Counted from the stretch's first letter, positions 10,488-23,496 are shown. The stretch is DNA of 64,000 nt from Rhizopus sp. PT2906 (GCA_025529335.1 JAMYHX010000172.1:1-64000), one strand, 5' to 3'. Numbers and translations: made by a program. Notes: generated by a model not told the origin, from the letters alone.

Positions 10488-13400
10488 TTAATCTTCTTCT
10501 TCATCAAGATCCATATCTTCAATATCTTCTTCTTCTATGTCATCCTTGGTCTTTTCTACATTATCATCTTTTTCATTTCCTTCTTCTTCATCAATGTCAT
10601 CTTCTTCTTCATCTTCGTCATCCTCATCTTCCTCGTCATCATCGTCCTCTTCTGCAACGTATTCCTCAATTTCCTCATCACTCTCTTCATCATAATCAAT
10701 CTTTCTGCTTCTTCTTCTCTTGACACCAGTCGCAGGACTCTTTTCGCTCGCAGGCGTCTTTTTCTTAATCTCTCTCTTTTTCGTCTTGGTTGCATTACCT
10801 CTCTTTGCTGTAGTGCCAGCACTCAAGTCTTCTTGTAAATCATCTGCGTTTTCATTCTCTTTAGGTCCTCTAACTTTCTCAATCTTTTGCTCAAGTTCAT
10901 CTACAAGAGACTTGACTTCAGGCTTCTGTGACTTTTGTAGTCGGCATTTGCTAATGATTTCCAAAAAGTACTTGTGCACTTGATCCTCGTATAACTTGTC
11001 TTGATAGGTAGACCAGCCCTCTATTAATCGCTTGAGAGATCTTTCTGACTTGTAAGGTAACAAGGATAGACAATAAGCAATGTCACGCCATGTACGTTCA
11101 TCATCACCCGCTGTCAGGAAACGTTGACATAACTTGTCGACAATATTCTCTGCTTGCTTTTCTTTTTCCACAAAGTCAAAGCTAAATAAGAACTTCATCA
11201 CTCGCTTGAACCCTTCTTCTTCTAAACGTTGTGGGTTGTTCTTGTCGGTTAAGTTACTGATGATATCAGGTAAATTGTTATAAATGGCGTTATCCTTGGA
11301 AGCAAGTTCAGTAAAGAACAGCTTGGCTAAATCAGCAATACGTTGATCGGCATCTTCAAGACACTTGGCCATTTCACTGATCTGTCCTTTCACTTTAACC
11401 ATACCGTTCAAAATTAAATGGGTCAAGACCATGACCGCATTCTTTTTCACAAGTGTATCTGGATCAGATAATCTGTTATAAAGAAAAGTAATATTATCAT
11501 CTATCAATGTCGAAAAGCAAACAGCCATGTCACCCAGAGCAATAACAACGTTGCTTCGAATCGTGGCATCTTTTGATTTTTCAAGAATAGTAAATAGCAG
11601 TTGAAGATGCTTTTCACAAAACTCTGAACTAACACACATAAACTTGGCTAATGCAAGTGTAGCTGTTATTTGCAGCGTACGATCCTATATTTATGAGGAA
11701 ATGAGACCTTGCATATGTGTGACTAGAATTCAACTTACAGTATAAAGCTTATTTCTTGCACAGACTTCTACAAGAAGCGGTCCATATCTGGCTAACAATG
11801 ATTGACTACCATACAAAATTTCTTTTTCACGTATTCGAACTACAGCTTCACCAATATCATCTTCAGCCGTGCCTCCCACCTGTTCTAGTTCCTCTTCAAC
11901 CGCATCTTTGTGCGTATCTTTTTCCTTTCCATCCTTTTCCAGCTTTTGTGATCTCTTCTTCTTCCAGGCTGATTCTATAATTTCCAAATGAACAATCTGT
12001 TTAAGCGCGACATGGCCGACCATAAAAAATAGTTGGGATAGCTCCATAGAGGATTGATGCACAGGGTTTTGTGGAAATGGTAGGTTTTGTTGTACTTGGC
12101 TCATATCATAATCAAGTATCATTGATTCAGCATTCGTTGCAGTATCTGAGAAGCTTGGTGTCAATTCTCTATCACCAAACACCTTTACTGTTTTCTGATA
12201 GATAAGTTGTTGACACAATGTCTCTGGATGCTCGCAGAGCATGTAAATTGTATTGATCGCTTGCTCGGCAAGACTGAACCTATATATACATTATAAGCAT
12301 GAGGATTGACATATATATCAACAAAAAAAACTTACCACTCATTGCTCTCGGTGGGAGATTCGAGCACATCTTTCAGTCGAGTAAAGATTGGATGTTGTAG
12401 AGGAAACCTCACACCTACTTGTACACCTCGACTTTTTTCCATCTGCTTAACGCCTTGCAACTGTTGAAGCGCGATACATGTATATCTTGCAAGACTCAAA
12501 TCACTTTTACCCAAGGGGCCAAACCCAATCTTGAGCATAAGATCGACCTTTTCTGACACAATACGTGTGTTGGCTTGAGCCAGCATGCTCAAGATGATAA
12601 TCGCGCCTCGTCGTTGCACCTTTTGTATCCTGCCTTTTGTAAATCCATAGACTGACCAGAGCTTTTCAATCACTTCGTCAGACACTTTATTACTGTCTTC
12701 ATGCATGATCGTCTTTAATAATTGTTCTAGTGATGTCAATTCAGCAAGGTTCGTATTATAGGTCAATTGAATCAAGTTCTTGGCGATACGATTCACATTC
12801 TCGCGCTTAGAACAGGATCTATCCATTTCCAAGTAAAGTGTCTGATAACAAGACAAAAGTTTCATCTTTATCCCCTTTCCTTCGTCACTTGTGTCCTTTG
12901 TCCAAATGAGATGAAGCATCTTTCGGATACCTTCTTGAGCTATCTTGACCTGATAATTATACGCAATGACAAGAAAGTCCATAGATTCTAGAACCTCTGC
13001 TTTTGATTTGCTGGATAAAAGCTGTGTGACGATAGGAATGCAAGCGTGTATCTGTTCGATAAAGGCAATTGCATCTTCATGATATGTTTTCATTAAAATA
13101 AGTTGCTGTAGTTTCTCAGCAGGGATCACTGTCTTTGAAACCTTGTCTTCAGTCAAGCGAGGTTCTTCTTCTTTGTTTTCATCTTGTTGAGATTCCATAT
13201 CCATCTGGACATCGCCGTCATGGATACCTTCAGAGTGTTGGCTTCTATTGTCGTCATTAATATCTTCAGAATGCTGGCTTCTATTATCATCCTCTTTTTG
13301 TAAAGTAGCATCATCTTTTTCGGAAGCATCTTTATCATTATTCACAGCTTGAGCGATAATAAAAGGTGGCATATCTTGTTCCGTAGTCGAATTCTACAAT

Positions 13401-15070
13401 TCCAGTATTAGTAATTTGAATATAAATAATAGCTGTATTTACATTAATTTCATGATTTAGAGTCTCCAAACGCTTTTTCCAATCGTCTATATTCAACTCA
13501 CCACCATACATGCTGTAAGGATGTGTCAATATCAACTTGCAAAGCACTCGAATGACATATTTTCTAACAGTGCTGCTCTTATCCTGCAAATGTCGCATTG
13601 CCAACACGGTGATTGCTTGTCTTCTTTTGGGAAACTTTGCCTTTAAACTATGCAAAAGTAAGCAAGATGTATAAATGATACAACAAGCAAAGTCTTACTC
13701 AAATAAGCGCAAGTAGACTTGCAACACCCTTTGTCTACAGTAAGATATAGTATCTAGCATATGTTCTTCCAAGATATCAAAGAAACCATTGATCTGTTCC
13801 ATCTGATTGGCGTTATCTTCAATTGATTTTGAAAGCTCTTCAATCATGAACCCCAGGATATCAATCATGGTAGATCTCATCAAATAGGATTCACTATCCA
13901 ATTGGTGTATGAGTAATGACATATTCTTTAATATTGTCTTGGGCGATAACTCCACAAGCTTGATTAAAAAGGTAGAGAATGTCTTTGGATTGGGTGAATC
14001 TTTGACTTCCTTTGATGCAGTATCTTTAAATTCACGGTTACTGATATCGCGTAGTATTTCATCTGCCAGTTGATGGTAATTTTGTTTTTCTACAAGGTGG
14101 ACCAAGAATTCAGCCATTGGCTCAGCTGAATGCTCCCAGTATTGAAGATTTTGCATGATGGTTGTTTGAGCAACTAGATATAAATGAGTATATGCTTATA
14201 CGTGTGTTTACAGTATAATATTTACCAAATGCGTGATCATAGTATTTGACACATAACCCCAAGATTCTAAACACTCGTTCTTTCACTCTACTTGATTTCG
14301 CATTGACTGGATTTTCGAATAATTGGTAGGCAGGTTTAGTAAATAGGTTGATAAAGGCAATTCTTTCTGGTGCCATTGTCCAGATCTTGCTCAACTTTAA
14401 GTCAAGTAACCAACTGGCTGTGTCAAATGCCTTCAACTTTTGGTTACTCCAATCAAACGTCTTTAATTCATTTTGATTTGACTTCTTTTTTGTTATTTTC
14501 GCAGTTGTCGTATTCTTTTCAACGGCAATCAAGAACCAATGAAGTAAAAAGCCGTAAAGTTCTAAACAATGACGATGATTGCTAAAGGTTTCTTTTTGAT
14601 TATTTTCTAAATCATCTGAAGTTGTCTTGATTTCTATTCTAAAAGCTATTTGATCCCTGTGTTAATAAGAATAATAATAAAGTCAGTATAGTCTTTGATT
14701 ACCTGACAAGATAATATCAAATAGACGCGCTAACCATCGTGGCTGAAGATGAGCAAAGTATCTAGATAAAATATAAGATTACACTATTTGAAACAGTTTT
14801 GGGGACATTTTACTTTAAAAAACTAAGAATCTTATCAAAGACCACTGGATCTGATATATTTTCTGAAGATACTTCGATGCTATCCGTTATTTCTGTGTTA
14901 TAAAGACAATTAGCAAGTTAAAATGACATAAAGTGTAAATATCTACCGTTTAGATATCTTGCCAGATCTTGGTCACTTTTGCCTCTCAAGTCAATTTCAT
15001 TAGGAATATAATAATCTTCTTGTTCCTGTAATTTCAATACTTCATCGCTTAATAGAAAATCGTCCCTCAT
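10488..15070 (-). CDS. CND1: Condensin complex subunit 1 (CAP-D2/Ycs4)
   Basis: Nine exons: complement(join(10488..11684,11739..12279,12336..13393,13443..13647,13699..14173,14226..14645,14703..14761,14814..14892,14947..15070)), 1385 aa, introns 49-57 nt. HEAT-like helical repeats fill the protein. The best-conserved block follows the last junction: SNVVIALGDMAVCF, LYNRLSDPDTLVKKNAVMVL and HLILNGMVKVKGQISEMA, the Cnd1/condensin D2 signature. The last about 130 residues are unstructured, first basic (KTKKREIKKK, VKRRRSRK) and then a long Glu/Asp tract. CND1 is the HEAT subunit of condensin that helps compact mitotic chromosomes. Acceptor 14646 was preferred to 14657 because only it keeps the frame open. 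The size matches CAPD2 (about 1400 aa). Confidence 0.93.
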
Positions 15071-15702
15071 TATTTATCTAAAAGAAAGACAAAGGTACAC
15101 TATATATAAAAAAAAATAAAAGTTTTTATAAAATAGGCAAGTAGATCCCAACAAACATTTTCATTGGCTGTTTTATTTCTACACAAAAAAATGAAGGATG
15201 TCAGTAAAGAAAGTGACCCTTTTGTATCTTTGTTACAGTTGTAAGAGAAATGATGAGGATTGTAAAGCAACCATTGGTGATTCTAATAAAAAATAATATT
15301 AAAAGAAGCAAAAATCTTGAAAGGTAATTGCAAAAAGGACGATTCAAATTTTGGATCACAGTCGATTGTCAAAGAGCAAGCATTTATCAAGCGGTCATAC
15401 ATTATTCCAGAAAGAGATGTCGCGCTGACTTGTCGCTTTTTCGTATAAATTGTATTATAAAAAGTTGCCCAAATGCGACTTTACTTTCTGATTGTACATT
15501 ATTCAAGATAAAGGAATCAAATGGCCAACTGTTAAATATGGCTTTTTTAATCCTTTATCCTAAAGTATTGCAAATCTGATTGTTCTTATAAGCTTCTGCT
15601 GCAAAATATGCACTTGTTTGCGTAAAAATGAGACACGAGTTCATTTATGCTTTTTCATTGTAAATCATTTACTAATATACACTTTTTACACAAAAATATA
15701 GT
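15071..15702. other. Intergenic spacer
   Basis: Between the start of CND1 and the end of REI1. An 83-codon frame at 15328-15579 on the plus strand has no recognisable motifs, no introns and no promoter context, so I treat it as chance. Nothing else was seen. Confidence 0.5.
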
Positions 15703-17074
15703 TTAGATTGCATTTTGTATGCGAAGACGATTGGTTGCCACCAAATTATTTCTAAATGAAGCAGTGTAGTCCTTTTGATGTTGTCTTTGAGCAATCTCGG
15801 GTAGTCTAGGTACTGCTGTTGTTGCTGTTGTAGCAATGGTTGATGTATTACCAAATGTTATCTGTCTTCGTTCTTTTCTATTACGAGGCTCTATAGCAGG
15901 CACGTCGGCTACTACTTCTTGAGATGGTATAGTTCTTCTTACACGTTGTTTATAATGCTTCATAAACTGACGATGACCCAATTTTATACCAGACTCCAAT
16001 ACCAATTCATTATTTTCATCTGTCTGTGTCAACACTTGATCTCCCAATGGTTCAAAGTTGTAATATTTCAATAGTTCTTCAGGATCCTCTGATTCATCAT
16101 AAGCCATCTTACAATGACCTTTGTCAAGCTAATAGACATAAGTACACTATGATCATCAATAGAAATATAAACTTACCATATGTTTGCGTACAGCAACAAG
16201 CGATTTCCACTCTTTTCCTCTGCCATTACAATACAGACAGATAAAATCATTGATAATTTTATCTGCCAGATAGGCAACCAATCCCTTTGGGTCTTCTAAA
16301 TATTCAACATCAGGCAAAAAGAAGCCATGTTGAACCTTCATATGCTCAAGATTAGTATTGAAATCTCTATTGTCGATGCCGCAGAATATACAGTAATCAG
16401 TTATTCTCTCTGTATCACTGGCGGCGGATATGACAGATTCATTATCGGTATCTTCTGCATCAGAGAACAAACTAATTTTCTGATGGTGTTTATAATGAGC
16501 CACTTGCTGAGGTTGAAGAGAAGGCGACGATAAATGTTCTCTACCAATAAGTGCCTCCATGTCTTTATGTTTCTTGGACAACAAATGATTGGTAAAGGCG
16601 TTTTCAGAGAAATAGGATTTTCTATAGAGAGATATACTTTAACACCACAAGTTACATATAGACACACACACACAATACCTGCAAAATGTGCATTCGTAGA
16701 TAATGCCCTGTCTCTCTTCTTCTTCTCTTCCCTTTGTTTGTTGAGCTATAAATGTGTAAACAATACTTCCTATATTTCAACTATACTACTACCGCACTAA
16801 CCTAAAACCTTTTGAGCAAATTGTTCAGCATTAATAGGTGCAAGTTGAGCAATCTTTCTTTTCAAATTATATTTGTGCCAACTAACATTTGATTATTAAT
16901 ATGTCTTGCTCGACCGCAGCAACTTGCCATTTTAAATACTTACTCTGAGCGATAATGAGTTCGCTGTCTTTCACTTGTAGGAAAAGCAACTTGACAGGCA
17001 AGGCAAGTAAATAAATGATTTCTTGGCTGTAAAGGATTAGACAAGTATTGTTGTTGTTGTTGTTGTTGTTGCAT
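15703..17074 (-). CDS. REI1: 60S biogenesis zinc-finger protein REI1/ZNF622
   Basis: Five exons: complement(join(15703..16128,16177..16621,16679..16745,16802..16881,16944..17074)), 382 aa, introns 48-62 nt. After an eight-glutamine run come C2H2-type fingers: FTCLACQVAF with RTHYRSDWHKYNLKRK, YECTFCRKSYF with NHLLSKKHKDM, DYCIFCGIDNRDF with HMKVQHGFF, and FICLYCNGRGKEW followed by LDKGHCKMAYD. This order and the SDWHKYNLKRK linker are diagnostic of REI1/ZNF622, a cytoplasmic factor that helps release Arx1 from pre-60S ribosomes. The N-terminal polyglutamine is unusual for the family; the codons are all CAA, so it behaves as a microsatellite. The start is the only ATG before the first finger. 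Confidence 0.93.
17048..17071 (+). repeat. (TTG)8 microsatellite, polyglutamine of REI1
   Basis: Eight perfect TTG units encode eight glutamines (CAA) immediately after the start methionine of REI1 on the minus strand. Similar CAA/CAG runs occur in TAF5 (near 20132) and UPF3 (near 25139). Confidence 0.9.
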
Positions 17075-17487
17075 GATTGGTAATTAAAGAAGAAGAAAAG
17101 GTTAAAAAAAGTTACAGCGACAGAATTCAAGCATTTCAATTTCTTTCTCAGACAGCTTACAAATTGAACTTCAGACATGTCGGGATTAATTTATGTGACT
17201 CAGACAAATCAATGATTTGTAGGGTACCAGTAAGATTGTGTATTTCACTTGATGACATGCAGTAGGTCATTCACACACATATACATGCACACACACACAC
17301 ACAATAAAAGGATAAAAGTTTGATGATGTTAAATTACCTCATGAATATTACAGTGCAGAGCTGTAGAGTCAGTAATGCCTTCAGCGTTTACCGGAGTATG
17401 AAATCGAACAATGCTTAAATGAGTATATATAGTCAACATATTTTACGTCTTCCCCCTCCTTTTCTTTCGTCTATTTCATCATTAACA
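17075..17487. promoter_or_regulatory. Divergent promoter region of REI1 and a small gene
   Basis: The spacer holds a (CA)n run at about 17287-17302. A TATA-like TATATATAG at about 17423-17431 lies roughly 60 bp upstream of the ATG at 17488, and a pyrimidine-rich tract follows it. No gene was seen in the spacer itself. Confidence 0.4.
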
Positions 17488-17829
17488 ATGGCTCCAAACC
17501 CTAATATCTCAAGCTTATTTCAAGAATTACTATTTAACAAGAAAGAAGAAACAGTTATAGAAGAAGAAGGCAGTGACTTCAAAAGACTGTTACATAAAAA
17601 TAAAAAGATACCCTCTAATTACTCGATATCCTCCATGTCAACAAACTCATCAAGAATACATAAAGATTCCCCTGATTATAACTCGGTGGTTTATCTCAAT
17701 ACTACTTCAGTTATAAAGAAGAAGAATAGATTTGACTTCTTTGGTTTATTCAATCGACAAGAAGAAGATAGATACTTTAATTCCAATAGGAATGAACTAA
17801 GTAAAGACATATTCCCCAGTGACAAATAA
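17488..17829 (+). CDS. Small hypothetical protein, 113 aa
   Basis: A single-exon frame starts at MAPNPNISSLFQELL with a good context (aacaATGGC). It lies about 60 bp after a TATA-like element and a pyrimidine-rich leader, an arrangement seen before other genes here. The product is hydrophilic with acidic (TVIEEEGSDF), serine-rich (SISSMSTNSS) and basic (VIKKKNRFDFFGLF) patches. It has no signal peptide or membrane segment. It ends 19 bp before the stop codon of the convergent TAF5 gene. I do not recognise a family. The frame opens 23 codons further upstream, but that start would lie in the leader. It is probably a real lineage-specific gene. Confidence 0.5.
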   Translation: MAPNPNISSLFQELLFNKKEETVIEEEGSDFKRLLHKNKKIPSNYSISSMSTNSSRIHKDSPDYNSVVYLNTTSVIKKKNRFDFFGLFNRQEEDRYFNSNRNELSKDIFPSDK

Positions 17830-17848
17830 AATCTTTATTATATTGCTA

Positions 17849-20323
17849 TTATACTTTGAATGCACCAGAAACAAGACATAGGTTGCGGTCAGTGAATTGG
17901 GTGTTATAGATGGGGGTTTGTTTAGTTGGGAATACTCCAAGCTGATCACGACTATAAAGAAATAACAAAAATGGTAAAATTATCTATATTGGCGTCTTTT
18001 TTTGGCTTTACCTTTCATATACACGTTTACTATAGCCTTCATCTTCTTGTAATCTTCTCTTCTTAAGTGTCGAATCCATCATGTTGTCGTCATGGCTCGT
18101 GTTTACGTCCCATACTCTGACCGTACAATCTGAGCCACCGGATACAAGAATATTACTATCTGCACTAAACTGAATAGAGTAGATGAACCCAGTGTGGCCT
18201 GTCATTTTTTTAATCTTCTTTCCACTCTTCAAGTCCCACAAGAGAATAGATTTATCTTCTCCTGCCGATGCCATTAATTTCCCATTAGGCGAGATCGCAA
18301 CTGCCTTAACGGCACCTGTATGTCCTGTGAATACTCTCACACAGTTACCACTATGAATATCCCATAGGCGACAGGTTCGATCACTTGATCCAGTGGCCAA
18401 ATACTTTGAATTAGGATGAAATTTAATTGTCTGGTGATGGCTATATTTAGTATCATGCATATGCAAACATCCTACTTACTTACGTCAACATCCGATAGAT
18501 GACCCGTGAATATTCTTAATGGACTAATATGGTCTAAACTCCATAATCTAGCCGTTCTATCGTGTGAGGCAGTTGCAAAATAAAATCCAAAGGGTCCAAA
18601 TTCAACGTCCCAAATAGGGCTATTATGTCCCTTAAAGACAACCAAGTTTGAATAGGTCTGCGTACTCCATAATCTAACCGTCTTGTCTTCTGAACAAGAC
18701 AGCAAGTACTTGTTGTCTGGACTAAAGCTTAGTCCATAAATAGGCCCAGAATGGCCGACGAGTCGTTTATAATCTGAGCCATGTCTTTCTCTTTGTCTGT
18801 TTAAATCGTTGTCTGTCGAATATGCATTAGGGAGGTTAAAGTTATTTTTATAACTATACTCACAATCATTCACATGCGCCGGGTTGATTGTATTCCGAAG
18901 TGACCTCAGTTTTTCTCCCTTTAGACTCCATATTTTGATAAATGACTGTGAAAAACCTCCTGCGATGAGTGTTGCATCTTTCGTCATGGTAACACAATTC
19001 AAACTAGAAAAGTATAAATAAACATAACACTCTAGCGTCACTTTACCTGTCATGTGTGTTATGAAAAGTGTAGCAGCATATACTGGGTAATGACGTTTCG
19101 TTTAGTGCCAGACGTTGATTGACATCCTTCAAATGTTCTATTTCAGCTCGAATGTCCGTTCCCCTACTATGTATAGAGTCATGTATCCCTGATTCTTAAA
19201 GTTGTTTGCTTTTCTCTGTTTATTGCCTTACTAGGGTGGTAGTGGTACATCATGAGGTGATGGTCCATCCAGTGAGTACTCTTGAATTTCCTTTTTAAAA
19301 ATGTCAAGCAAAGGTGACACTTCTTCATTTTCTTTCTTTTTTTGTCCATTCTGTTCTTCCTCTTTTATAGCCTGTTCTACTTCCTCCTTAAAGCTTGGTT
19401 CGAATTGTAGTAAACCCAACTGTACACGCTGTCGATTAAATTCTTCAAGCTGTTGCGTCTGATGTCCCGTAATACCAATCACGTCGTCCTCCAACTCCAA
19501 CCCGCCTGCGGATTTCAGCTTTCCGTGCACCACTAGATGATATCAGTATAATAATCATTTGTATATGTTTATGTTACCTTGAATGTTTAAATATTGATTT
19601 ACAATGCGTAATAGTAGCATGAATCGATTATCTTGGAGATAATTCAAAAATAGTTCAAAAGGAACCCCTGACATCCTTAGGTTGTATTTGTTGTTGCGAT
19701 ACATTTGTGCAATTTCATTTTCTCGAATATGATGAGGCTCTGTTATAGAAGCAAATGTATTCAAATCGGGTGTATGTAATTCGACGTGATCCACTCGATA
19801 TGCCTTCATAAATTCTTGGGCTATATAAATACAGTTTAGAATCGTTTGAATTGATATTTACTTATTTATTACCTTTGTCTGGTAATCCTTTACTAACAAG
19901 ATCAAGGTAAGAATGAACAAAGATTGGAAATAAGACAGACCGCAGTTCAGGCTACATGTATGTTATAATCAAAGTGCTTTTCTTTTTCTTTAATCTTACC
20001 TTGTACCAGTCAAGTGAATTTTCTATCCATTCTCTTAAGCTGTTATAGCTCACACCATACATGTCAGGATCTTCTTCTTCGTCTTCTTCTTGTTCTTCTT
20101 CGTCTTGTACCATTACTTCTGACTGTTGTTGTTGTTGTTGTTGTTGCGTGGTATCGACTTTATTAATCGCTGAAGCGTCTTGAAGAGATACAGTTTCTCC
20201 TCTCAATTCACGTAAGAAAATCGCTTCAGTGGCTCGAAAGCCTTTTGTTTGAAGATATGACACGAGCATCTTGTCAATATTGGGTGGTTCATTCTCTCCA
20301 GGATTAGGTACATTGGCTGACAT
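17849..20323 (-). CDS. TAF5: TFIID subunit TAF5 (WD40)
   Basis: Eight exons: complement(join(17849..17951,18012..18430,18484..19003,19047..19166,19232..19532,19578..19820,19873..19951,20000..20323)), 702 aa, introns 43-65 nt. The N-terminus has a LisH-like helix (MLVSYLQTKGFRATEAIFL), a polyglutamine run and a Glu/Asp tract. The NTD2 domain follows (PELRSVLFPIFVHSYLDL, YRVDHVELHTPD). A linker precedes LPSICCYTFHNTHDSLNCV, which opens the C-terminal beta-propeller. Six WD-type repeats are visible, e.g. GHSGPIYGLSFSPDNKYLL, TASHDRTARLW and GHTGFIYSIQFSADSNILV. TAF5 is a scaffold of TFIID; in yeast it is shared with SAGA. The acceptor at 19167 was chosen because the alternative three bases later makes a stop. 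Confidence 0.95.
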
Positions 20324-20801
20324 TCTTTTTTAATGTTTGAAAAAGAGTTAAATACAACTCTCTGATTTTTATTGGCCTTAGCTGGGATTAAACATAAAAC
20401 TTCTTTTTTTCTAGCCTCTTTAAACTGTAAGCTTTCAAAAGAGAAAGAAAGAATGCTATTACAAAAGTCTTTGAGGCTTTTTGAATGAGAACAAGAAATA
20501 AAGAAATGAATCTTGTTTGATTTTACATGTCTGATATAAAGTTGTTGTTTGTATATACATAGGCGCACGTTCCTTAAATGTCTTTTTTTTTTGTCCATAC
20601 TGTTTCCTTTCACTCGGTAATGGATTCAATATCTGCCAATAAGTGTTCTATATGTCTTGAAGATCCACTTAGTAAGGTAGTTTGTATAAAGACAGGACAA
20701 ATGTCACCTCTGCTACGGGTGAGAATAAACTGTCACTTTTAAGCCACACTCCTCTAAAATATACATGCAGACAGAAAGTATTCATTTCTTTACAACACAG
20801 C
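20324..20801. promoter_or_regulatory. Divergent promoter region TAF5 / UTP16-like
   Basis: This 478-bp region separates two divergent starts. A short frame near 20623 reads NKCSICLEDPLSKVVC, which resembles the start of a RING finger but lacks the remaining ligands and cannot be spliced in frame to the downstream gene. No other element was recognised. Confidence 0.35.
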
Positions 20802-21487
20802 ATGGGTAAAATAGTTTTTAATGAAGACGAAGAAATCGTCGTCCCAGAACCAGTTGCAAAGAAGCCAGAACAGATAGAGGAACAAATCTCTGATGATGAT
20901 GAAGCTCCTGAAGCCATTTCAACATCAACAGCAAAGCAAACCTCATTATTTAAAGCCAATCTAGAAAAAGAAGCAGCAGCCAAGTAAGTTTGTTTCATTA
21001 AACCAACACACACAATGTAACACAATATTTTAGATTAGCAGCTAAGGAAAAAGAAAAACGCAGAAAGAGAGATCAACTTTTAAAAGAACAAAGCAAACAG
21101 AAAAAGAAGGTAGAGAAGAAAGAAGAAGAAAAAGAAGAAAGTGAAGATGAGCCAGAACTGCTTCCAGAAGACTTGCTCGCACAAGCTATTGCTGAAGAAA
21201 AAGAAGAATCCAAAAAACGTAATCATATTACAGCGGATGATTTTGAGCGTATGATGGCTGAAGAAGAAGAAAGAGAGAGAGCAAAAAAGAGAAGGACGGC
21301 TGTGAGACGAGTGGGTGAATATACAGTCAAGGTGCTCAATCAGCGTCCAAAGGCCGAAAAGAAAAATAAGAACTTGATTAATCTGAAGAAAACAAAACTT
21401 CATAGAAAGGCTGTACCAAGAAAGGATGCGGTTCAGAATATTAGCAGTGGCAGAGATGGTGCTGCTTTAGTGTTCCGTCGTAAATAA
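20802..21487 (+). CDS. UTP16: UTP16/BUD21/NOL7-like nucleolar protein
   Basis: Two exons, join(20802..20983,21034..21487), 211 aa, intron 50 nt. The N-terminus is acidic (MGKIVFNEDEEIVVPEP). The middle is a charged Lys/Glu coiled-coil-like region (LAAKEKEKRRKRDQLLKEQ). The C-terminus holds the conserved core YTVKVLNQRP, a basic stretch, LHRKAVPRKDAVQNI and a terminal AALVFRRK. This arrangement resembles the U3 snoRNA-associated protein family (yeast Utp16/Bud21, human NOL7), which takes part in small-subunit rRNA processing in the nucleolus. The match rests on the short C-terminal pattern and overall composition, so the family call is moderate. The start was chosen because the 40 upstream codons in frame are not protein-like. 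Confidence 0.65.
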
Positions 21488-21611
21488 TTCACTTGTAAAT
21501 AAACATAGAAGAAATGATATCCATTCAATTTGCTGATAATTCATTAATAAACTACTTAAGGGGTATATTTTATTGGCATAAACAATAAAAATACAAAATG
21601 TATAATAACAA

Positions 21612-23496
21612 TTAATCCTCTTCATCGCGCTGTGACTCGACGGGGTAGATGAAAAAGGCTAGTGATGCAGCAAGTGCAGAGACACCAGCACATACAAAGA
21701 AGGTAAAATAAGGCATTGTGCCTACAGTAGCACTATAGATGCCATTGATGCCCACTTGACTTATGATTACTAAATGTGCACACGTGTCAGTCTATGTTGT
21801 AACAAAAAAAAAAGACTTACTTGAAAAAGATTCCAGTGTTGCCATGGCACCCCAAACCTTTCCTAGTTGTGATTCATCAGAAAGATTTGACACTAACGAT
21901 CGAATACCAGGAGCAGCTAACACAGCAAAGCCCTGTAAGAGACCAGTCCATATAAAGGCAGTTGATGTATTGACCAGACCAAAGAGAATAAAGGCAACAA
22001 TTTCGACCGAAAGACCTGAACGGATCAGCCATGCGTCGAATAGAATAGTATTTTGAATGTCACGCTCAGATACAGTCGACAGAGCTTTATCGTCTTGAAG
22101 AGTGTCTAATGATGACGAAGAACTGCTTCCCTGTTTGGGCATATCTCGTTTTACGATAACAGCCTTTTTCTCAGTTGGTTTGTACTTGTGAAACAGTTTT
22201 GTGATAAGTGGTAGAACTGCCAGCATAATGAACAACCGAGAAAAGGAGGTAACACTAACAAAGAAGCCGCCCTCATAAGCTGTCCAACCAAACTGAAGCA
22301 TACCATAGAGTAAAGTAGGTGGAATTAGCAGAACAGTGACTAGAACTTGAATTACAGAAATAATAGGAAGTGCCCATCGATTGGCATGTTTGGAAGAAGT
22401 GTGGAAGAGGACGCTGATTGCAGAAAAGACATTGATGCGCTGCAAGAATGTCTGATTAGGCTTTTCTTTATATTTGCTGATATCCTTGGATTCGGGTAGG
22501 AAGAAGGTAGAATATATCAAGAAAGCGACATGTATAACGATAACCATCCAGAAAACGCTAGCAATAGTTCCAGTCTGTTTGATTAAATAAGAACTAAAGG
22601 ACGGCCCTAGGATAATCAAGAGATAATGGTAAGCTAAAAGAATAAAACAGAGCAAGTATTATACCCAATGTGGTTCCTAAATAGAGAGCAGCAATCATAT
22701 GGCTAAATACAAGAGTCCTACAAACAAATTTCTCAATATCAAATCTAGGATCTTGGCATGCCTCGGCGCCAATGACTAAACTCTACCTGTTGGTCAATGT
22801 AGTACAATCAGAGATGTATGCTTGAGCAGTTGAAACCAAGACAGAGTCACCAGCCAGCAATCCACGGACAACATGGCCAATAAAGATTAAATAGACATCA
22901 AATATGTTATAGTACTTGAGAGTTAAGATGAAGCATGCCATTGAGATAATGCTGCCAATGACCGAGATTTTTAGAACAGTAACTCTACCTTTGCGGTCAG
23001 AAAGCGCGCCATAATACCCAGCTAAGAGGAGAGCTAAAGGATGATGAGGTTATAACGATATATATAAAAGCGATATTTATCGTTTACATGATCCAGAAGA
23101 CAAAAGCATGATGAGCGCTTGAACTCGAGAGACAATCGCTTGAACCTCAGGAATATTACATTGATCCAATGGGATATCAGAGTCACTTGCCGAGTGAGCT
23201 TGATAATATCTAAAATTCACGTTAATAAGCAAGAAATGATACTAAAGATACCATTTACTTGTAGCAAAAGATAATCGTGAGACCTTCAACGAGCGGTGCT
23301 GCAATAGAGCTATTCATAATAAGCTTACACATATGCAATATATACAATTATGCAGTGCTCACCCTAACGTAAAGGCAAATCCGAACACCGGTACAATAAT
23401 GTACCAAGGGGATGGTTTCTCTTTTATAACTTTAGGCTTAGTATTTGTGTCATTCAATAAAGGAGTTGCCTCGTCCAGAGCCTGTTCCAAATCCAT
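21612..23496 (-). CDS. Major facilitator superfamily transporter
   Basis: Seven exons: complement(join(21612..21769,21821..22606,22665..22717,22787..23033,23088..23209,23259..23309,23363..23496)), 516 aa, introns 49-69 nt. A short cytosolic leader (MDLEQALDEATPLL, with a dileucine-type motif) precedes about twelve membrane segments. The A-motif GYYGALSDRKGRVTVL lies between TM2 and TM3. TM5 reads ALYLGTTLGPSFSSYLI after removal of intron 22607..22664. The central loop is Ser-rich and charged. The layout resembles fungal TetA/SLC46-like (YCR023C-type) MFS members, often vacuolar; the substrate is unknown. The protein ends SQRDEED. The 58-nt intron was preferred over a 31-nt alternative because it restores the TM5 motif. 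Confidence 0.85.

Noticed and set aside
20623..20700. Possible RING-finger start (NKCSICLEDPLSKVVC)
   Set aside because: The rest of the RING ligands is missing, the frame closes after about 40 codons and no in-frame junction to UTP16 exists.
22634..22664. A 31-nt intron in the MFS transporter
   Set aside because: Using the later acceptor gives a normal 58-nt intron and the exact TM5 motif LGTTLGPSFSSYLI.
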